A stretch of 64,000 nt of DNA from Candidatus Gastranaerophilales bacterium (GCA_017402995.1 JAFQOV010000016.1:26135-90134), one strand, 5' to 3'. Counted from the stretch's first letter, positions 16,383 through 26,069 are shown. Notes: generated by a model from the sequence alone, not told the origin. A program made the numbers and translations.

Positions 16383-17186
16383 ATGGAATTTCATATCGGA
16401 AAACACTGGGTAGTAAATCTTTTTGGATTAGATGTCCATATGGATACTTTAATCACTTTATGGATTACTATGGCAATAATTATCTTTTTTGCAGCGTTGG
16501 CTGTTGGAAAAATCAACCTTGTTCCAACAAAAATTCAAGCAGTTTTTGAAAATATCGTAACTATATTTTCATCTTTAACAAAACCAATGGGCGAAGAAGG
16601 CAAAAAACACACCCCCATTTTAATGACACTATTTTTATTTATTATTACAGCAAACTTAATTGGTCAGCTACCTTGGAAAATTTTAAACTTTTTCCCACAT
16701 GTTAAAGCGCTCCACGGCGAATTTGCCTCTCCAACAAATGACATTAATGTGACAGGTGCTTTAGCCATTATTGTATTGTTTTATTATATTATTTCAGGTG
16801 TTAAAGTTAAAGGGATTAGCTATTTTAAACACTATTTCCAACCAATTTGGTTTATGACACCATTTAATATTTTAGAAGACTTTGTCCGCCCCTTAACCCT
16901 TGCGCTTCGTCTTTTTGCAAACATTTTAGCAGGCGAAATTTTAATTATGGTTCTAGGCGGTCTAATTGCGTCATTATTGAGTCCAGAAAGCATATCTGCC
17001 TTCTGTCAAAATACTTTTGGAAGCATTTTACCTTCTGGATTTATATATAATTTGAGCTTATTTTTAGGCTCATTATTACCGCTACCAATAATGTTTTTTG
17101 AATTATTTGTAGCATTCGTTCAAGCACTAGTATTTACATTGCTAGCAAATGCTTACATCTCGGGTGCAGTAGCAAAACATCATTAA
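16383..17186 (+). CDS. atpB: F1Fo ATP synthase subunit a
   Basis: A 267-residue integral membrane subunit that forms the proton half-channels next to the c-ring. The essential Arg lies in PLTLALRLFANILAGE, and the C-terminal helix has the usual FVALVQALVFTLLANAYI-like pattern (FVAFVQALVFTLL). First gene of the operon; no atpI-like gene precedes it. The 245-bp upstream region shared with the divergent regulator is very AT-rich and should hold the operon promoter; GGAGTACAAAGG is about 8-16 nt before the ATG. Confidence 0.97.
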   Translation: MEFHIGKHWVVNLFGLDVHMDTLITLWITMAIIIFFAALAVGKINLVPTKIQAVFENIVTIFSSLTKPMGEEGKKHTPILMTLFLFIITANLIGQLPWKILNFFPHVKALHGEFASPTNDINVTGALAIIVLFYYIISGVKVKGISYFKHYFQPIWFMTPFNILEDFVRPLTLALRLFANILAGEILIMVLGGLIASLLSPESISAFCQNTFGSILPSGFIYNLSLFLGSLLPLPIMFFELFVAFVQALVFTLLANAYISGAVAKHH

Positions 17187-17205
17187 AATATAAAGGAGTA
17201 AAACT

Positions 17206-17439
17206 ATGGATTTATCAGTATTAAAATTTATCGCAATGGGTATCGCAATTGGCTTAGGCGTTGTTGGTCCAGCATTAGGTCTTGGTTGGGCAACAAAGGC
17301 AATCATTGAATCAATTGCAAGACAACCAGAAGTAGAAGGTCAAATTTCAAAATATTTCTACATTGGCGCTGGTCTTATCGAAGCTTGTGCGATTTACGCA
17401 TTATTAGTTGTTATCTTAATTGGTTTCGTTCTTAAATAA
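17206..17439 (+). CDS. atpE: F1Fo ATP synthase subunit c
   Basis: A 77-residue hairpin subunit. Two helices flank the polar loop ARQPE. The ion-binding Glu is in GAGLIEACAIYALL. The Gln and Glu-Ser/Thr partner positions of sodium-type c subunits are replaced (GLGW instead of GQGY; EAC instead of EST), so proton coupling is expected. AAGGAG lies 7 nt before the ATG, and 19 nt separate it from atpB. Confidence 0.97.
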   Translation: MDLSVLKFIAMGIAIGLGVVGPALGLGWATKAIIESIARQPEVEGQISKYFYIGAGLIEACAIYALLVVILIGFVLK

Positions 17440-17469
17440 TTAAACTAATCATATCAAGGAGTAAAACCA

Positions 17470-17943
17470 ATGTTAATGCAAATAGACGGAACTTTTGTTT
17501 TCGTCGTAATTAGCTTTTTAATTTTCTTGTTTATCATAAAAGCAATTCTTTTTAACCCAATTACGACAGTGATTGAAAAGAGAAACGAGTTTTATGATAA
17601 AAATTCAAATACAGAAAAATCTTCAAAAGAAAAAGCGCAAAAGCTAATTGAAGAAAAAGAGCAAACCATAAAAAATGCTCGCGCTAAAGCAGCAGAAATC
17701 ATAAAAACAGCAAGCGATAGCGAAAGCAAAAAAGGCGAAGAAGAAATTAAAGAAGAAAAAACTAAAGCAAATGATGAACTAATAAAAAATCAAGAAGCTT
17801 TAGAAAAAACTTCGTCTGAAATCAAATCTGAAATCAAATCTGAAATTTCTACCTATGTTTCAGACATCATTTCAAAAATTTTAAAAGAAGATATTAAAGT
17901 AGAACTAAACGACGAAAAGATTAATAAACATCTTCACATATAG
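17470..17943 (+). CDS. atpF': F1Fo ATP synthase subunit b' (peripheral stalk)
   Basis: A 157-residue b-type stalk subunit: one N-terminal membrane helix (about 8-28, FVFVVISFLIFLFIIKAIL) followed by FNPITTVIEKRNE and a long charged coiled coil. Two different b-type genes in a row (this and the next) are characteristic of cyanobacteria, chloroplasts and other phototroph-derived ATP synthases, and are a main reason for placing this organism with Cyanobacteria relatives. AAGGAGTAAAACC precedes the ATG. A short tandem KSEIKSEIKSEI repeat occurs near residue 120. Confidence 0.93.
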   Translation: MLMQIDGTFVFVVISFLIFLFIIKAILFNPITTVIEKRNEFYDKNSNTEKSSKEKAQKLIEEKEQTIKNARAKAAEIIKTASDSESKKGEEEIKEEKTKANDELIKNQEALEKTSSEIKSEIKSEISTYVSDIISKILKEDIKVELNDEKINKHLHI

Positions 17944-17951
17944 AGGTCAAA

Positions 17952-18461
17952 ATGCACGAAGTTAGCTTATTTGAAGCGATATTACAAACAAATTTAATAA
18001 ATTTCATAATCGTTATTGCAACCTTGGCTTTAATTTTCAAAAAAGCACATCTTGGCGATTTAATTCAAAAAATGGCAGACGATATTAAAGCTGATGTTGA
18101 AAAAAGCGCGCTAAGTGCTCAAAGTGCTCTAAAAGAATATAAAGAAGTTAAAAAACAAACAAAAGATACCCCACAACTTGAAGAAAATATCATAAAACAA
18201 GCAAACATTAACGCACAAATTTTAAAAGGTAAAATCCAAGAAAAAACAAATATAAAAAAGGAAGAAATCGCACAAACCCTTGAAAGAAGAAAGATTTCAC
18301 AAGCCGAAAAATACAAAAAATTAACAGCGCAAGAAATCTATCAAGCAAGCGTAAATATCGCACAAGATGAAATTAAAACAATGTTAAATGATGAGTTTCA
18401 TCAAAAACTAATCAAATCATCAATTGATGAATTGGATAAAATCGAAGGAAAATTAAATTGA
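17952..18461 (+). CDS. atpF: F1Fo ATP synthase subunit b (peripheral stalk)
   Basis: A 169-residue b subunit with an N-terminal membrane helix (about 12-30, LINFIIVIATLALIFKKA) and a Lys/Glu-rich coiled coil (60-160). It pairs with b' to hold the alpha3-beta3 head against rotation. GAGGTCAAA sits 3 nt before the ATG. Its TGA overlaps the TTG start of the delta gene (TTGA), so delta is translationally coupled. Confidence 0.93.
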   Translation: MHEVSLFEAILQTNLINFIIVIATLALIFKKAHLGDLIQKMADDIKADVEKSALSAQSALKEYKEVKKQTKDTPQLEENIIKQANINAQILKGKIQEKTNIKKEEIAQTLERRKISQAEKYKKLTAQEIYQASVNIAQDEIKTMLNDEFHQKLIKSSIDELDKIEGKLN

Positions 18462-18994
18462 AAAATATAGACATAAAAAACCTTAAAATAGCCTCAAGAT
18501 ATGCTCATGCACTCATTGAAGAAACAAAAGATATTACAGATGAAGTACTATCAAACCTTGAAGTTGTGAGCAATATTGTTTTTGAAAATGAGGATTTTAA
18601 GCTTTTCTTTAATCACCCCATAATTTCACTCAAAGATAAACAAGAAACAATAAAAGAAACTTTTGAAGGCAAAATTAACCCTTCGGTTTTAAATTTCATT
18701 ATGATTTTGCTTGAAGAAAATCGTTTCAACGCTTTTTTGACAATTGTTGAACTCTACAAAAAAGAAGTGGACGAATTAAAAAACAAACAAAGGGTTGAAA
18801 TCGTTTGTGCGGTTGAAATTCAAGAAAAATACAAAAAAGAATTAGAAGAAAAATTAAACGAAAAATTAAACAAAGAAGTCATTTTAAACTATGAACAAAA
18901 TGAAGATATCCTTGGCGGACTAGTCGTTAAAATCGAGGACAAAGTAATTGATTTAAGTTTAAAAACAAAATTTGATAATTTAAGAAAAAATTAA
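18458..18994 (+). CDS. atpH: F1Fo ATP synthase subunit delta
   Basis: A 178-residue OSCP/delta subunit linking the b/b' stalk to alpha. Family features: [10 protein letters not shown] start helix, FLLLLLEENRF-like region ([24 protein letters not shown]) and the C-terminal beta hairpin [22 protein letters not shown]. The start is TTG, overlapping the atpF stop by 4 nt, with AAGGAA 7 nt upstream; the rare start may lower its yield relative to the multi-copy subunits. Confidence 0.95.
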   Translation: MKNIDIKNLKIASRYAHALIEETKDITDEVLSNLEVVSNIVFENEDFKLFFNHPIISLKDKQETIKETFEGKINPSVLNFIMILLEENRFNAFLTIVELYKKEVDELKNKQRVEIVCAVEIQEKYKKELEEKLNEKLNKEVILNYEQNEDILGGLVVKIEDKVIDLSLKTKFDNLRKN

Positions 18995-19013
18995 TTTAGG
19001 AAAGGCAAAATAT

Positions 19014-20558
19014 ATGTCATCAATGATTAACAGCTCAGAAATCACGGCAATAATTAAATCAAAGATTGAAAACTATTCAAAACAACTGCAAGTTGAAAAC
19101 ACAGGCAGTGTCATTGAAATTTCTGACGGTATTTCAAGAATTTATGGTCTTAAAAATATCATGGCGTCAGAATTAGTTGAATTTGATGATGAAAATAAAA
19201 CACTTGGAATTACATTAAACCTTGAAGAAGACAACGTTGGGGTTGTAATTTTAGGTGATTACACAAAAATCAAAGAAGGAATGAGCGTTAAAGCAACGGG
19301 TAAAATCGCTTCTGTAAAAGTAGGCGACGAATTAATTGGAAGAATTATTGACCCAACAGGTGTTGCAATTGATGGCAAAGGCGAAATTAATACAACAAAA
19401 ACTCGTGCAATTGAGCGTGTTGCCCCTGGTATCATTGAAAGAAAATCTGTTCATGAACCATTGCAAACTGGTTTAACAGCAATTGACGCCCTAACTCCGA
19501 TTGGTCGTGGGCAACGTGAATTAATTATTGGTGACAGACAAACAGGAAAAACAGCAATCGCAACAGATACAATCATCAACCAAAAAGGCAAAGATGTAAT
19601 TTGCGTATACGTTGCTATTGGTCAAAAAACTTCAACTGTTGCGCACCTTGCAAAAACTTTAGAAGAAAAAGGCGCAATGGATTACACAATCATTGTTTCA
19701 GCTACTGCTGATAACTCTGCACCATTGCAATATATCGCACCTTTCGCAGGTTGCGCTATTGCAGAAGAATTTCTTGAACAAGGCAAACACGTTTTAATCA
19801 TATATGACGACTTAACAAAACACGCACAAGCTTATCGTGCAATGTCATTATTATTAAAACGCCCACCAGGACGTGAAGCATATCCAGGAGACGTATTCTA
19901 TTTACATTCAAGATTATTAGAACGTGCTTGTAAGTTATCTGATGAACGTGGTGGCGGTTCAATTACTGCTCTACCTATCATTGAAACGCAAGCAGGCGAC
20001 GTTTCAGCGTATATTCCAACAAATGTAATTTCAATTACAGATGGTCAAATATTCCTTGAATCAAACCTATTTAACTCAGGTCAAAGACCAGCAATCAACG
20101 CAGGTATTTCTGTTTCTCGTGTTGGGGGCGCTGCGCAAACAAAAGCCATTAAACAAGTTGCAGGGCAATTGCGTTTGGACCTTGCTCAATATAGAGAACT
20201 TGCGGCATTTGCTCAATTTGCTTCTGACCTTGACGCTGCAACAAAAGCTCAGCTTTTAAAAGGTGAAAAATTAACACAAGTTCTAATTCAACCACAATAC
20301 GAACCACTTTCAGTTGCAAAACAAGTCGCAATTCTTTTCTGCGCAAATGAAGGCTTCATTAATGACGTTGAAAATAAAGACATTCAAATGTTCAAAAAAC
20401 TTTTCTTTGAATATTTCTGTGCAAATTGTTCAGAACTTGAAGCAAAATTAAATAACGGTGCAAAATTAGAAGATGAAGACAAAAAAGAACTAATTGAACA
20501 TATTAAAACCTTCAAAGAAACTGTATTTAACGAACGCAGAAGCGCAAAAAGAGATTAA
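19014..20558 (+). CDS. atpA: F1Fo ATP synthase subunit alpha
   Basis: A 514-residue subunit of the catalytic head; binds nucleotide at non-catalytic sites. The Walker [12 protein letters not shown], the DDLTKHA segment, the SKR-like [14 protein letters not shown] stretch and the arginine-finger region ([16 protein letters not shown]) are all intact. AGGAAAGG precedes the ATG. The beta and epsilon genes do not follow in this operon; in Cyanobacteria they are encoded elsewhere as a separate pair. Confidence 0.98.
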   Translation: MSSMINSSEITAIIKSKIENYSKQLQVENTGSVIEISDGISRIYGLKNIMASELVEFDDENKTLGITLNLEEDNVGVVILGDYTKIKEGMSVKATGKIASVKVGDELIGRIIDPTGVAIDGKGEINTTKTRAIERVAPGIIERKSVHEPLQTGLTAIDALTPIGRGQRELIIGDRQTGKTAIATDTIINQKGKDVICVYVAIGQKTSTVAHLAKTLEEKGAMDYTIIVSATADNSAPLQYIAPFAGCAIAEEFLEQGKHVLIIYDDLTKHAQAYRAMSLLLKRPPGREAYPGDVFYLHSRLLERACKLSDERGGGSITALPIIETQAGDVSAYIPTNVISITDGQIFLESNLFNSGQRPAINAGISVSRVGGAAQTKAIKQVAGQLRLDLAQYRELAAFAQFASDLDAATKAQLLKGEKLTQVLIQPQYEPLSVAKQVAILFCANEGFINDVENKDIQMFKKLFFEYFCANCSELEAKLNNGAKLEDEDKKELIEHIKTFKETVFNERRSAKRD

Positions 20559-20572
20559 TTTTAAGGAAAGCT

Positions 20573-21544
20573 ATGGCAAATCTAAGAAGCATAAAAGATA
20601 GAATAAATTCAATCAAAAACACTCAAAAGATAACTCGTGCAATGAAAATGGTTGCAGCAGCAAAAGTTAAAAAAGCTGAAAGCGCTGTAAAATCATCTCG
20701 CCCATTTACTTTTGAATTATATAAAATGTTTTCTTGGATATATAAAGAAACCCATAGTGATATTTGCGACAAATTAAAAACAAAAGAAGCAATAGATAAC
20801 TACTCAGCACTTTTGTGCGAAAGAGAAATTAAAACCGTTGGTCTTGTAATAATTTCATCTAATAAAGGGCTTGCGGGCGCCTATTGCGCAAATATCGTAC
20901 GTTATAGCTTAAATTTGATTAAACAATACTTAGCCGAAGGCAAAAAGGTTAAAGTTTATCTTGTTGGTCAAAAAGCACAAAGTGCGATTAAAAACGCTCA
21001 AAAACAACTTGATTTTGAAATTAAACAATCATATGTCAATATCTTAGATGGCATAAACTCAAGCTCTGCCTATATTGTAGCTAACAATTTAGCAAGAGAT
21101 TATGTTGATGAAACGATTGATAAAATTGAAGTTGTGACAACAAAATATAAAAACATGATGAGCTATCAAGTTCAATCTTGGTGCTTGTTGCCAGCGATAA
21201 TTGAAGACAAAGAAATTCAAAAATACGAAAATAAAGAACTTGATGAAGAATTGAAAATCGAAAACAATTCATCACATATCGAACCATTAAGCGAATTTTT
21301 ACCTGACGCAAAAACGTTGTTATCTACAATTGTGCCAATGTATGTCACAAATGTGATATATCAAGCACTTTTAGAAGCGCAAGCAAGCGAACTTGCTTCA
21401 AGAATGACTGCAATGAGCTCTGCAACAAATAACGCGCAAGATATGATTTCAAGTTTAACAATTGAATATAACAAAGCTAGACAAGCAAAAATCACCCAAG
21501 AATTAACAGAGGTTATCTCTGGCGCTGGTGCATTAAAAAAATAG
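20573..21544 (+). CDS. atpG: F1Fo ATP synthase subunit gamma with cyanobacterial-type insertion
   Basis: A 323-residue central-stalk rotor subunit; ordinary bacterial gammas are about 285-290. The extra length lies before the C-terminal helix (about 203-245, acidic, Lys/Glu-rich), the place of the inhibitory insertion in cyanobacterial and chloroplast gamma. N-terminal SIKNTQKITRAMKMVAA and C-terminal YNKARQAKITQEL motifs are canonical. The regulatory dithiol of chloroplast gamma is not seen. It is the last gene of the operon, with a terminator just downstream. Confidence 0.96.
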   Translation: MANLRSIKDRINSIKNTQKITRAMKMVAAAKVKKAESAVKSSRPFTFELYKMFSWIYKETHSDICDKLKTKEAIDNYSALLCEREIKTVGLVIISSNKGLAGAYCANIVRYSLNLIKQYLAEGKKVKVYLVGQKAQSAIKNAQKQLDFEIKQSYVNILDGINSSSAYIVANNLARDYVDETIDKIEVVTTKYKNMMSYQVQSWCLLPAIIEDKEIQKYENKELDEELKIENNSSHIEPLSEFLPDAKTLLSTIVPMYVTNVIYQALLEAQASELASRMTAMSSATNNAQDMISSLTIEYNKARQAKITQELTEVISGAGALKK

Positions 21545-21548
21545 ACTT

Positions 21549-21579
21549 TTAATCTAGCCAAAAAGGCGATTAATTTTTT
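21549..21579 (+). terminator. Rho-independent terminator of the atp operon
   Basis: TTAATC-TA-GCC pairs with GGC-GATTAA around an AAAAA loop and is followed by six T. It begins 5 nt after the gamma stop codon. Confidence 0.8.
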
Positions 21580-21603
21580 GAAAATTTAAAATATCTTTCT
21601 AAT

Positions 21604-22071
21604 ATGAAAAATATTTTAATTATCTTTTTTGCTATCTTTTTATTAGGCGATTGTGCATTGTGTTTTACAAGCTATAACCCAACTCGCACATACAGAAACA
21701 CTTATAACCCCTATAACAACCCTCTTAGCTATTCAAGAAATCAAAACAAGAATAGAATTAAAAAAATGCAACAAAGAAGGAAATTAAACCGCGCAAGAAG
21801 AATTTATAACTCCATAAATTCAACTCTAAACAACACAAGATATAACCCCGGAACATTGACTGGATATAGCGTTCCTGTAAATCAAAGCATTTTTTCGCGC
21901 TTTGGCTCAAACAACGTTTTTAACAACAGACATCAGCTAAATTCACCAACTTGCAACCAAGATTTATTTTCCGACGGTTCATCAGGCGAAACATATTATA
22001 ATAATGGCGAATATTTCAACCATACAAGAAATACAGGCGCAAAAACAGGGGTCACAATAATTTATGACTAA
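21604..22071 (+). CDS. Small secreted Asn/Tyr/Arg-rich protein
   Basis: A 155-residue protein with a signal peptide (about 1-20, ILIIFFAIFLLGDCALC) and a mature part rich in Asn, Tyr and Arg (PTRTYRNTYNPYNNPLSYSRN; RRKLNRARRIYNS). No family recognised. The Cys near position 17-20 might make it a lipoprotein but there is no clean lipobox. There is no Shine-Dalgarno; a poor -10-like TATCTT ends 6 nt before the ATG. The stop overlaps the convergent TPR gene by 4 nt. Confidence 0.6.
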   Translation: MKNILIIFFAIFLLGDCALCFTSYNPTRTYRNTYNPYNNPLSYSRNQNKNRIKKMQQRRKLNRARRIYNSINSTLNNTRYNPGTLTGYSVPVNQSIFSRFGSNNVFNNRHQLNSPTCNQDLFSDGSSGETYYNNGEYFNHTRNTGAKTGVTIIYD

Positions 22072-23834
22072 GAAAACATGCTGTTTTCATTATTAAACAC
22101 ATTAAAATCAGCAATATCGGTTTCTTCTTCAAAAACAGGCTCTTGTTGCATTGTTTCAACGATTTCTTGTTCTTCTTCTTGTGTTTCTATGATATATTCT
22201 TCACCTAAAAGAAGTTCAAGATTGTGTTTTGCTTCTTTATGATTAGGCATTACAGATAATGCTTTTTTATAGTTTTTAATTGCGCGTTCAATATCGCCGA
22301 CAAGTTCATATGCCAAAGCTAAATTATAAATTGTATCAGCGTCATTTGGTGCTTGTTTAATAATTTCAATAAATTGCTCAATACTTTGAGCATATTCTAA
22401 TTCTTTAGTCAATGAAATTGCATATGCACGTCTTGCTGAAAGATTCATTGGGTCAATATTAACGGCATCTTGAAAAGATGATTTTGCACCTTTTGTCGAG
22501 CCCATTTCGTCATATGCACAACCTAAACCGTAATAATATCTTGACATTTGTGGTTTGATTGAAATTGCTCTTTTGAAGTGCGCAACTGAATCTTGGAAGC
22601 TTTTAATATAATAATTACATCTTCCTAATTCATAATAAACTTCATCATTTTCTTCGTCATATTTTAAAGCTTCAAAAAATTTGTCAAAAGCTTGGTTATA
22701 TTCGCCTTTTTTAAATAAATCGCAAGCCCAAGCGCAAATCAAATTTGAAATGTGTTTAACAATCATTTCGCTTTGTTCTGGTGGCAAATCTTCTAAAAGT
22801 TTGTTGTACAAGTTAATGCCTTGTTGATATTGCCCAACAATCGTATAAGCTTGCGCTAATGTAAAATTGAAAGATGTTTCTTGCGGATTTTGAATAACTA
22901 AATCTTGCAAAGTATCAATCGCTTCGTCATATTGTTGGTTTTTCAACATTGCAGAGCACAATTCATTTTGGTGATATAAATAATTGGTATTTTGTTTGTC
23001 TTCCATTGAAATGATTTTTTTGTATAAATCAACAGCTTCTTGCCAATTTTCAAGAGTTGTGTGCAACTGAGCAATTTTTTCCAAAATTTCAAAATCATCT
23101 CCAACAATAGACACAACTTTTTGATAATATTTCAAACAATCTTGCCAATAATGGTTTTTATTTGCTAAATCTGCAAGCATAATCAATATTTCAAGATTAT
23201 CTGGATTTTTCTTATATATTTTTTCATATGCTTCATATGCTCTTGAAAAATCTTGAATTTGCAAATAAATATTTGCCATTTTATATTCAAGTTCCAATAT
23301 GACATTTTCATCAACTTCAGCGTCAACGAGCATTTGATAAAGCTCTAGCGCTCTATCAAAATTTTCAAATTCTTCATATAATTTGACAAGTTGCTCAACA
23401 GCGTTGAAATTACCTCTATCATAATATAAAATTTGCTCGTAAAGCTCTGCTGTTCTTGGCTTTGGACCATGTTCGTAATAATATTGAGCCAATAATTCAA
23501 GAGTTTTAATATCCCCTGGGGAAATATTTGTAATCGCCTCATAGTGCATTATCGCCATTTGTTCATTTCCAACAGCCATAAGCGATTGCGCCAATAAACG
23601 TCTGATTTCAATATCGGTATAATTTTTTTGCAAAGCACGTTGTGCATACCTTTGTAATTCAGCATGCATACCCTGTTCAAAGAGCTTTTGGCATCTTTCA
23701 TATGCGTCGTCATATGTCGGCTCTTGAACTACTGTTTTCTTATTATCATTTATCGCGTTTGTCACAAACAGAATATATATCCAAACAATTGTGCACGCAA
23801 ATAATACTAATCCTATTATCAAAAGAACGTTCAT
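22068..23834 (-). CDS. Membrane-anchored TPR-repeat protein (LapB/YciM-like layout)
   Basis: A 588-residue protein: one N-terminal membrane helix (about 4-26) and then roughly thirteen TPR units covering residues 45-550 (e.g. GRCNYYIKSFQDSVAHFKRAI, YGLGCAYDEMGSTKGAKSSFQDAV). The C-terminal ~35 residues are Glu/Gln-rich and acidic. TPR arrays bind peptide or protein partners; the single helix plus array resembles LapB-type envelope-assembly factors, without its rubredoxin end, so function is open. Its ATG lies exactly 6 nt after a TATAAT on the minus strand and has no Shine-Dalgarno. Confidence 0.78.
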   Translation of the reverse strand: MNVLLIIGLVLFACTIVWIYILFVTNAINDNKKTVVQEPTYDDAYERCQKLFEQGMHAELQRYAQRALQKNYTDIEIRRLLAQSLMAVGNEQMAIMHYEAITNISPGDIKTLELLAQYYYEHGPKPRTAELYEQILYYDRGNFNAVEQLVKLYEEFENFDRALELYQMLVDAEVDENVILELEYKMANIYLQIQDFSRAYEAYEKIYKKNPDNLEILIMLADLANKNHYWQDCLKYYQKVVSIVGDDFEILEKIAQLHTTLENWQEAVDLYKKIISMEDKQNTNYLYHQNELCSAMLKNQQYDEAIDTLQDLVIQNPQETSFNFTLAQAYTIVGQYQQGINLYNKLLEDLPPEQSEMIVKHISNLICAWACDLFKKGEYNQAFDKFFEALKYDEENDEVYYELGRCNYYIKSFQDSVAHFKRAISIKPQMSRYYYGLGCAYDEMGSTKGAKSSFQDAVNIDPMNLSARRAYAISLTKELEYAQSIEQFIEIIKQAPNDADTIYNLALAYELVGDIERAIKNYKKALSVMPNHKEAKHNLELLLGEEYIIETQEEEQEIVETMQQEPVFEEETDIADFNVFNNENSMFS

Positions 23835-23840
23835 ACAGAA

Positions 23841-23868
23841 ATTATAGCACTACAATGCAGAATAACAA
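23841..23868 (-). promoter_or_regulatory. Promoter predicting a leaderless mRNA for the TPR gene
   Basis: On the minus strand TTGTTA (23868-23863), a 16-bp spacer, and a perfect TATAAT (23846-23841), then 6 nt to the ATG at 23834. No ribosome-binding site between them. Confidence 0.65.
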
Positions 23869-23872
23869 AATT

Positions 23873-24760
23873 TTAAGCTAAGTTAAGCGCAAGTTTTATA
23901 GCTTCCACCATGCTATTTGGATTTGCAATGTTTTTGCCTGCAATATCATAGGCAGTTCCTGAAGTTGGCGAAGTGCGAATTATCGATAAACCAATGGTTG
24001 TATTAATTGCTTTATCAAAAGCTAAGGCTTTAAGTGGCGCTAAACCTTGGTCATGATAGCAAGATAAAATTGCGTCATAAGATAATTTTTCGTTATTTAA
24101 ATATTCCTTACCAACACGCGCAAATAGAGCGTCTGCGCTGATTGGAGAGGTAATATTTACCCCATTTTTTTGCAAAATTTCAACCGCAGGATTTAAAATT
24201 TCAAGTTCTTCTTTTCCTAAAATCCCTTCTTCGCCACAATGCGGATTAAAACCGCAAAGCGCAATCTTTGGAGATTGAATTTTGCATTTTTCAATTAAAA
24301 ACTTGTTTAAGATATTTGTTCTAAAGACAACATCTTCAATCGTCAAATTAACCTCTTTTAGCGCACAATGACGAGTTAAGAGCATTACTTTTAATTTATC
24401 TGCAATGAAAATCATTTGCGCGTTTTTTTGCTCTGGGTCCAAAAAACTTTCAATAACTTCTGTTTGTCCGTTAAAAATATAGCCAGCTTTGTGAAGTTGA
24501 GCTTTTGAAACAGGAGCCGTCGCAAGCGCTTTAATTCGCCCATTTTGTGCTAATTCACAAGCTTTTTTTAAAGACAAATAACAAAATTTGCCATTATCTT
24601 CTTCATTAATTTCTAAAAAATCATAATCAACGTTGATTTTTTCGCCAATTATTAAAATATCTTTTCTATTAGGCTTTAAAATTTTAAGAGCTTTTTCGAC
24701 AATTTCCTTGCCAATTCCAAGCTTATCGCCTGTTGTAATTGCGATTTTATAATTGTTCAT
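23873..24760 (-). CDS. PdxA/PdxA2-family dehydrogenase
   Basis: A 295-residue protein of the 4-hydroxythreonine-4-phosphate dehydrogenase family. Seen: ITTGDKLGIGKE (family GDPxGIGPE), metal-ligand His in LTRHCALKEV and SCYHDQGLAPLKAL, and GTAYDIAGKNIANP. It is slightly shorter than E. coli PdxA (~330). The gene overlaps the upstream DUF1537 kinase by 14 nt. Known PdxA2-DUF1537 pairs oxidise the 4-phosphate of D-threonate or D-erythronate after the kinase acts, so a sugar-acid route is as likely as vitamin B6 synthesis. The ATG at 24760 is preferred over the TTG five codons earlier because AGG lies between them. Confidence 0.85.
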   Translation of the reverse strand: MNNYKIAITTGDKLGIGKEIVEKALKILKPNRKDILIIGEKINVDYDFLEINEEDNGKFCYLSLKKACELAQNGRIKALATAPVSKAQLHKAGYIFNGQTEVIESFLDPEQKNAQMIFIADKLKVMLLTRHCALKEVNLTIEDVVFRTNILNKFLIEKCKIQSPKIALCGFNPHCGEEGILGKEELEILNPAVEILQKNGVNITSPISADALFARVGKEYLNNEKLSYDAILSCYHDQGLAPLKALAFDKAINTTIGLSIIRTSPTSGTAYDIAGKNIANPNSMVEAIKLALNLA

Positions 24761-26060
24761 GTTTAAACCTGTCAAAATAGTTTAAAATTTCAATCAAAGT
24801 TGAATTTGTGCCAAAATTGCCCGATTTTGTTGTAATAATTTTACCATTAGCGTCAATACACAAAGGAATTGCAGGAGCAATAGCGTCAAGGATTTCTAAA
24901 TATGAGCTGTTAATTTTTTGCGCACATTTAAAAGATGTCTCCCCGCCAACCATGATTAAAATAAAATTAGATTTATGATTAATTTCATATAAGATATTTG
25001 CCAAAAAGTCAGTTATTTTGCCCGGAAAATCTGCTTTTGCAATGCCTGCATCAATTAATTTATTAAGCGCATCTTCTTCTTTTAGCTCTTCGTTAATCAT
25101 TGAACAGTGAATAACAACATCAACATTTGAGTTTAATTTTTCACAAATTTGGTCAATTCTATCTAAATCAATGTCTTTGATAATATCTTCGATTGTTAAA
25201 TCAACATAAAAGATATCAGTTCTTTCTTCTTTTAATTTTTGAATTTGATTTGCGCAAAGTTGAGTTGCAGAACCAGAAAGAATTAATTTTGCACATTTTG
25301 GTATGTTTTCAACATGTTCATTTTTAATATCTTCACCAATTTTATTGCTCATTGCTTGTGCTAAACCTGCAGAACCACAAGGCAAAATGTCATATTGACT
25401 TTTATCTATTGCAAGCGCAATCTGTTCTAAATCTGTGTTTGATATTGCGTCAATTATGATGATTTTTTTACCTTTTTGCACAAGTTCATTAAGCTTTAAA
25501 ATAATCGGACCTGCACCTTTTACGACAGTATTAAATTCGATATTACCAATTAGCGTGTGCAATTGAGGGTTTAAATCTTTTTTCAAAATATCAGCTATAC
25601 AAGAATCATAAATCGGCGATTTTGGATCTAGCGCACATTGAGTACGCTCAATTGGAACGCCATTTAAAAGCTGATATCCGCCAACGGTGGTTCTATTTTC
25701 CTCTGGATATGCTGGCGCTACGATTGCAACATCTTTTTCTAGAGCTTCTAAAAGTGCCACAATTTCAAGCCCTGTGTTTCCTCTTAGAGTTGAATCGATT
25801 TTTTTATAGTAGTTTTCACTTTTTGATAATTCTTTTACTTTATTTGCAACTTCAATAATACGCTCAAGAGCGACTTCTTTTTCAACATTTCTACTTTCAG
25901 TTGAAATCGACCAAACATCAACGTCATCTGCCTCAATGATATTTTCGCCGAAATCTATAACAACGCGAGAAGAACAACCTTTTTTAAAATATTGCAAGGC
26001 TGTATCGTTTGCACCTGTTAAATCGTCTGCTATTATTGTCGTTGAATTTAATAAAGCCAT
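24747..26060 (-). CDS. Four-carbon acid sugar kinase family protein (DUF1537)
   Basis: A 437-residue protein. The N-terminal domain has the family start IIADDLTGANDTALQYFKKG and KKIDSTLRGNTGLE; the C-terminal nucleotide-binding domain has ILVMVGGETSFKCAQ-like GGET (IMVGGETSFKC) and KSGNFGTNSTL. Family members phosphorylate D-threonate, D-erythronate or related 4-carbon acids at O4. It overlaps the PdxA-family gene, the expected next enzyme. No dedicated transporter or aldolase is adjacent, so the pathway would have to be completed elsewhere. AGG precedes the ATG. Confidence 0.88.
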   Translation of the reverse strand: MALLNSTTIIADDLTGANDTALQYFKKGCSSRVVIDFGENIIEADDVDVWSISTESRNVEKEVALERIIEVANKVKELSKSENYYKKIDSTLRGNTGLEIVALLEALEKDVAIVAPAYPEENRTTVGGYQLLNGVPIERTQCALDPKSPIYDSCIADILKKDLNPQLHTLIGNIEFNTVVKGAGPIILKLNELVQKGKKIIIIDAISNTDLEQIALAIDKSQYDILPCGSAGLAQAMSNKIGEDIKNEHVENIPKCAKLILSGSATQLCANQIQKLKEERTDIFYVDLTIEDIIKDIDLDRIDQICEKLNSNVDVVIHCSMINEELKEEDALNKLIDAGIAKADFPGKITDFLANILYEINHKSNFILIMVGGETSFKCAQKINSSYLEILDAIAPAIPLCIDANGKIITTKSGNFGTNSTLIEILNYFDRFKHEQL

Positions 26061-26069
26061 AAAAACCTA

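Noticed and set aside
17206..17439. Sodium-coupled ATP synthase
   Set aside because: The c subunit has GLGW and EAC where sodium-type subunits have GQGY and EST/ESS.
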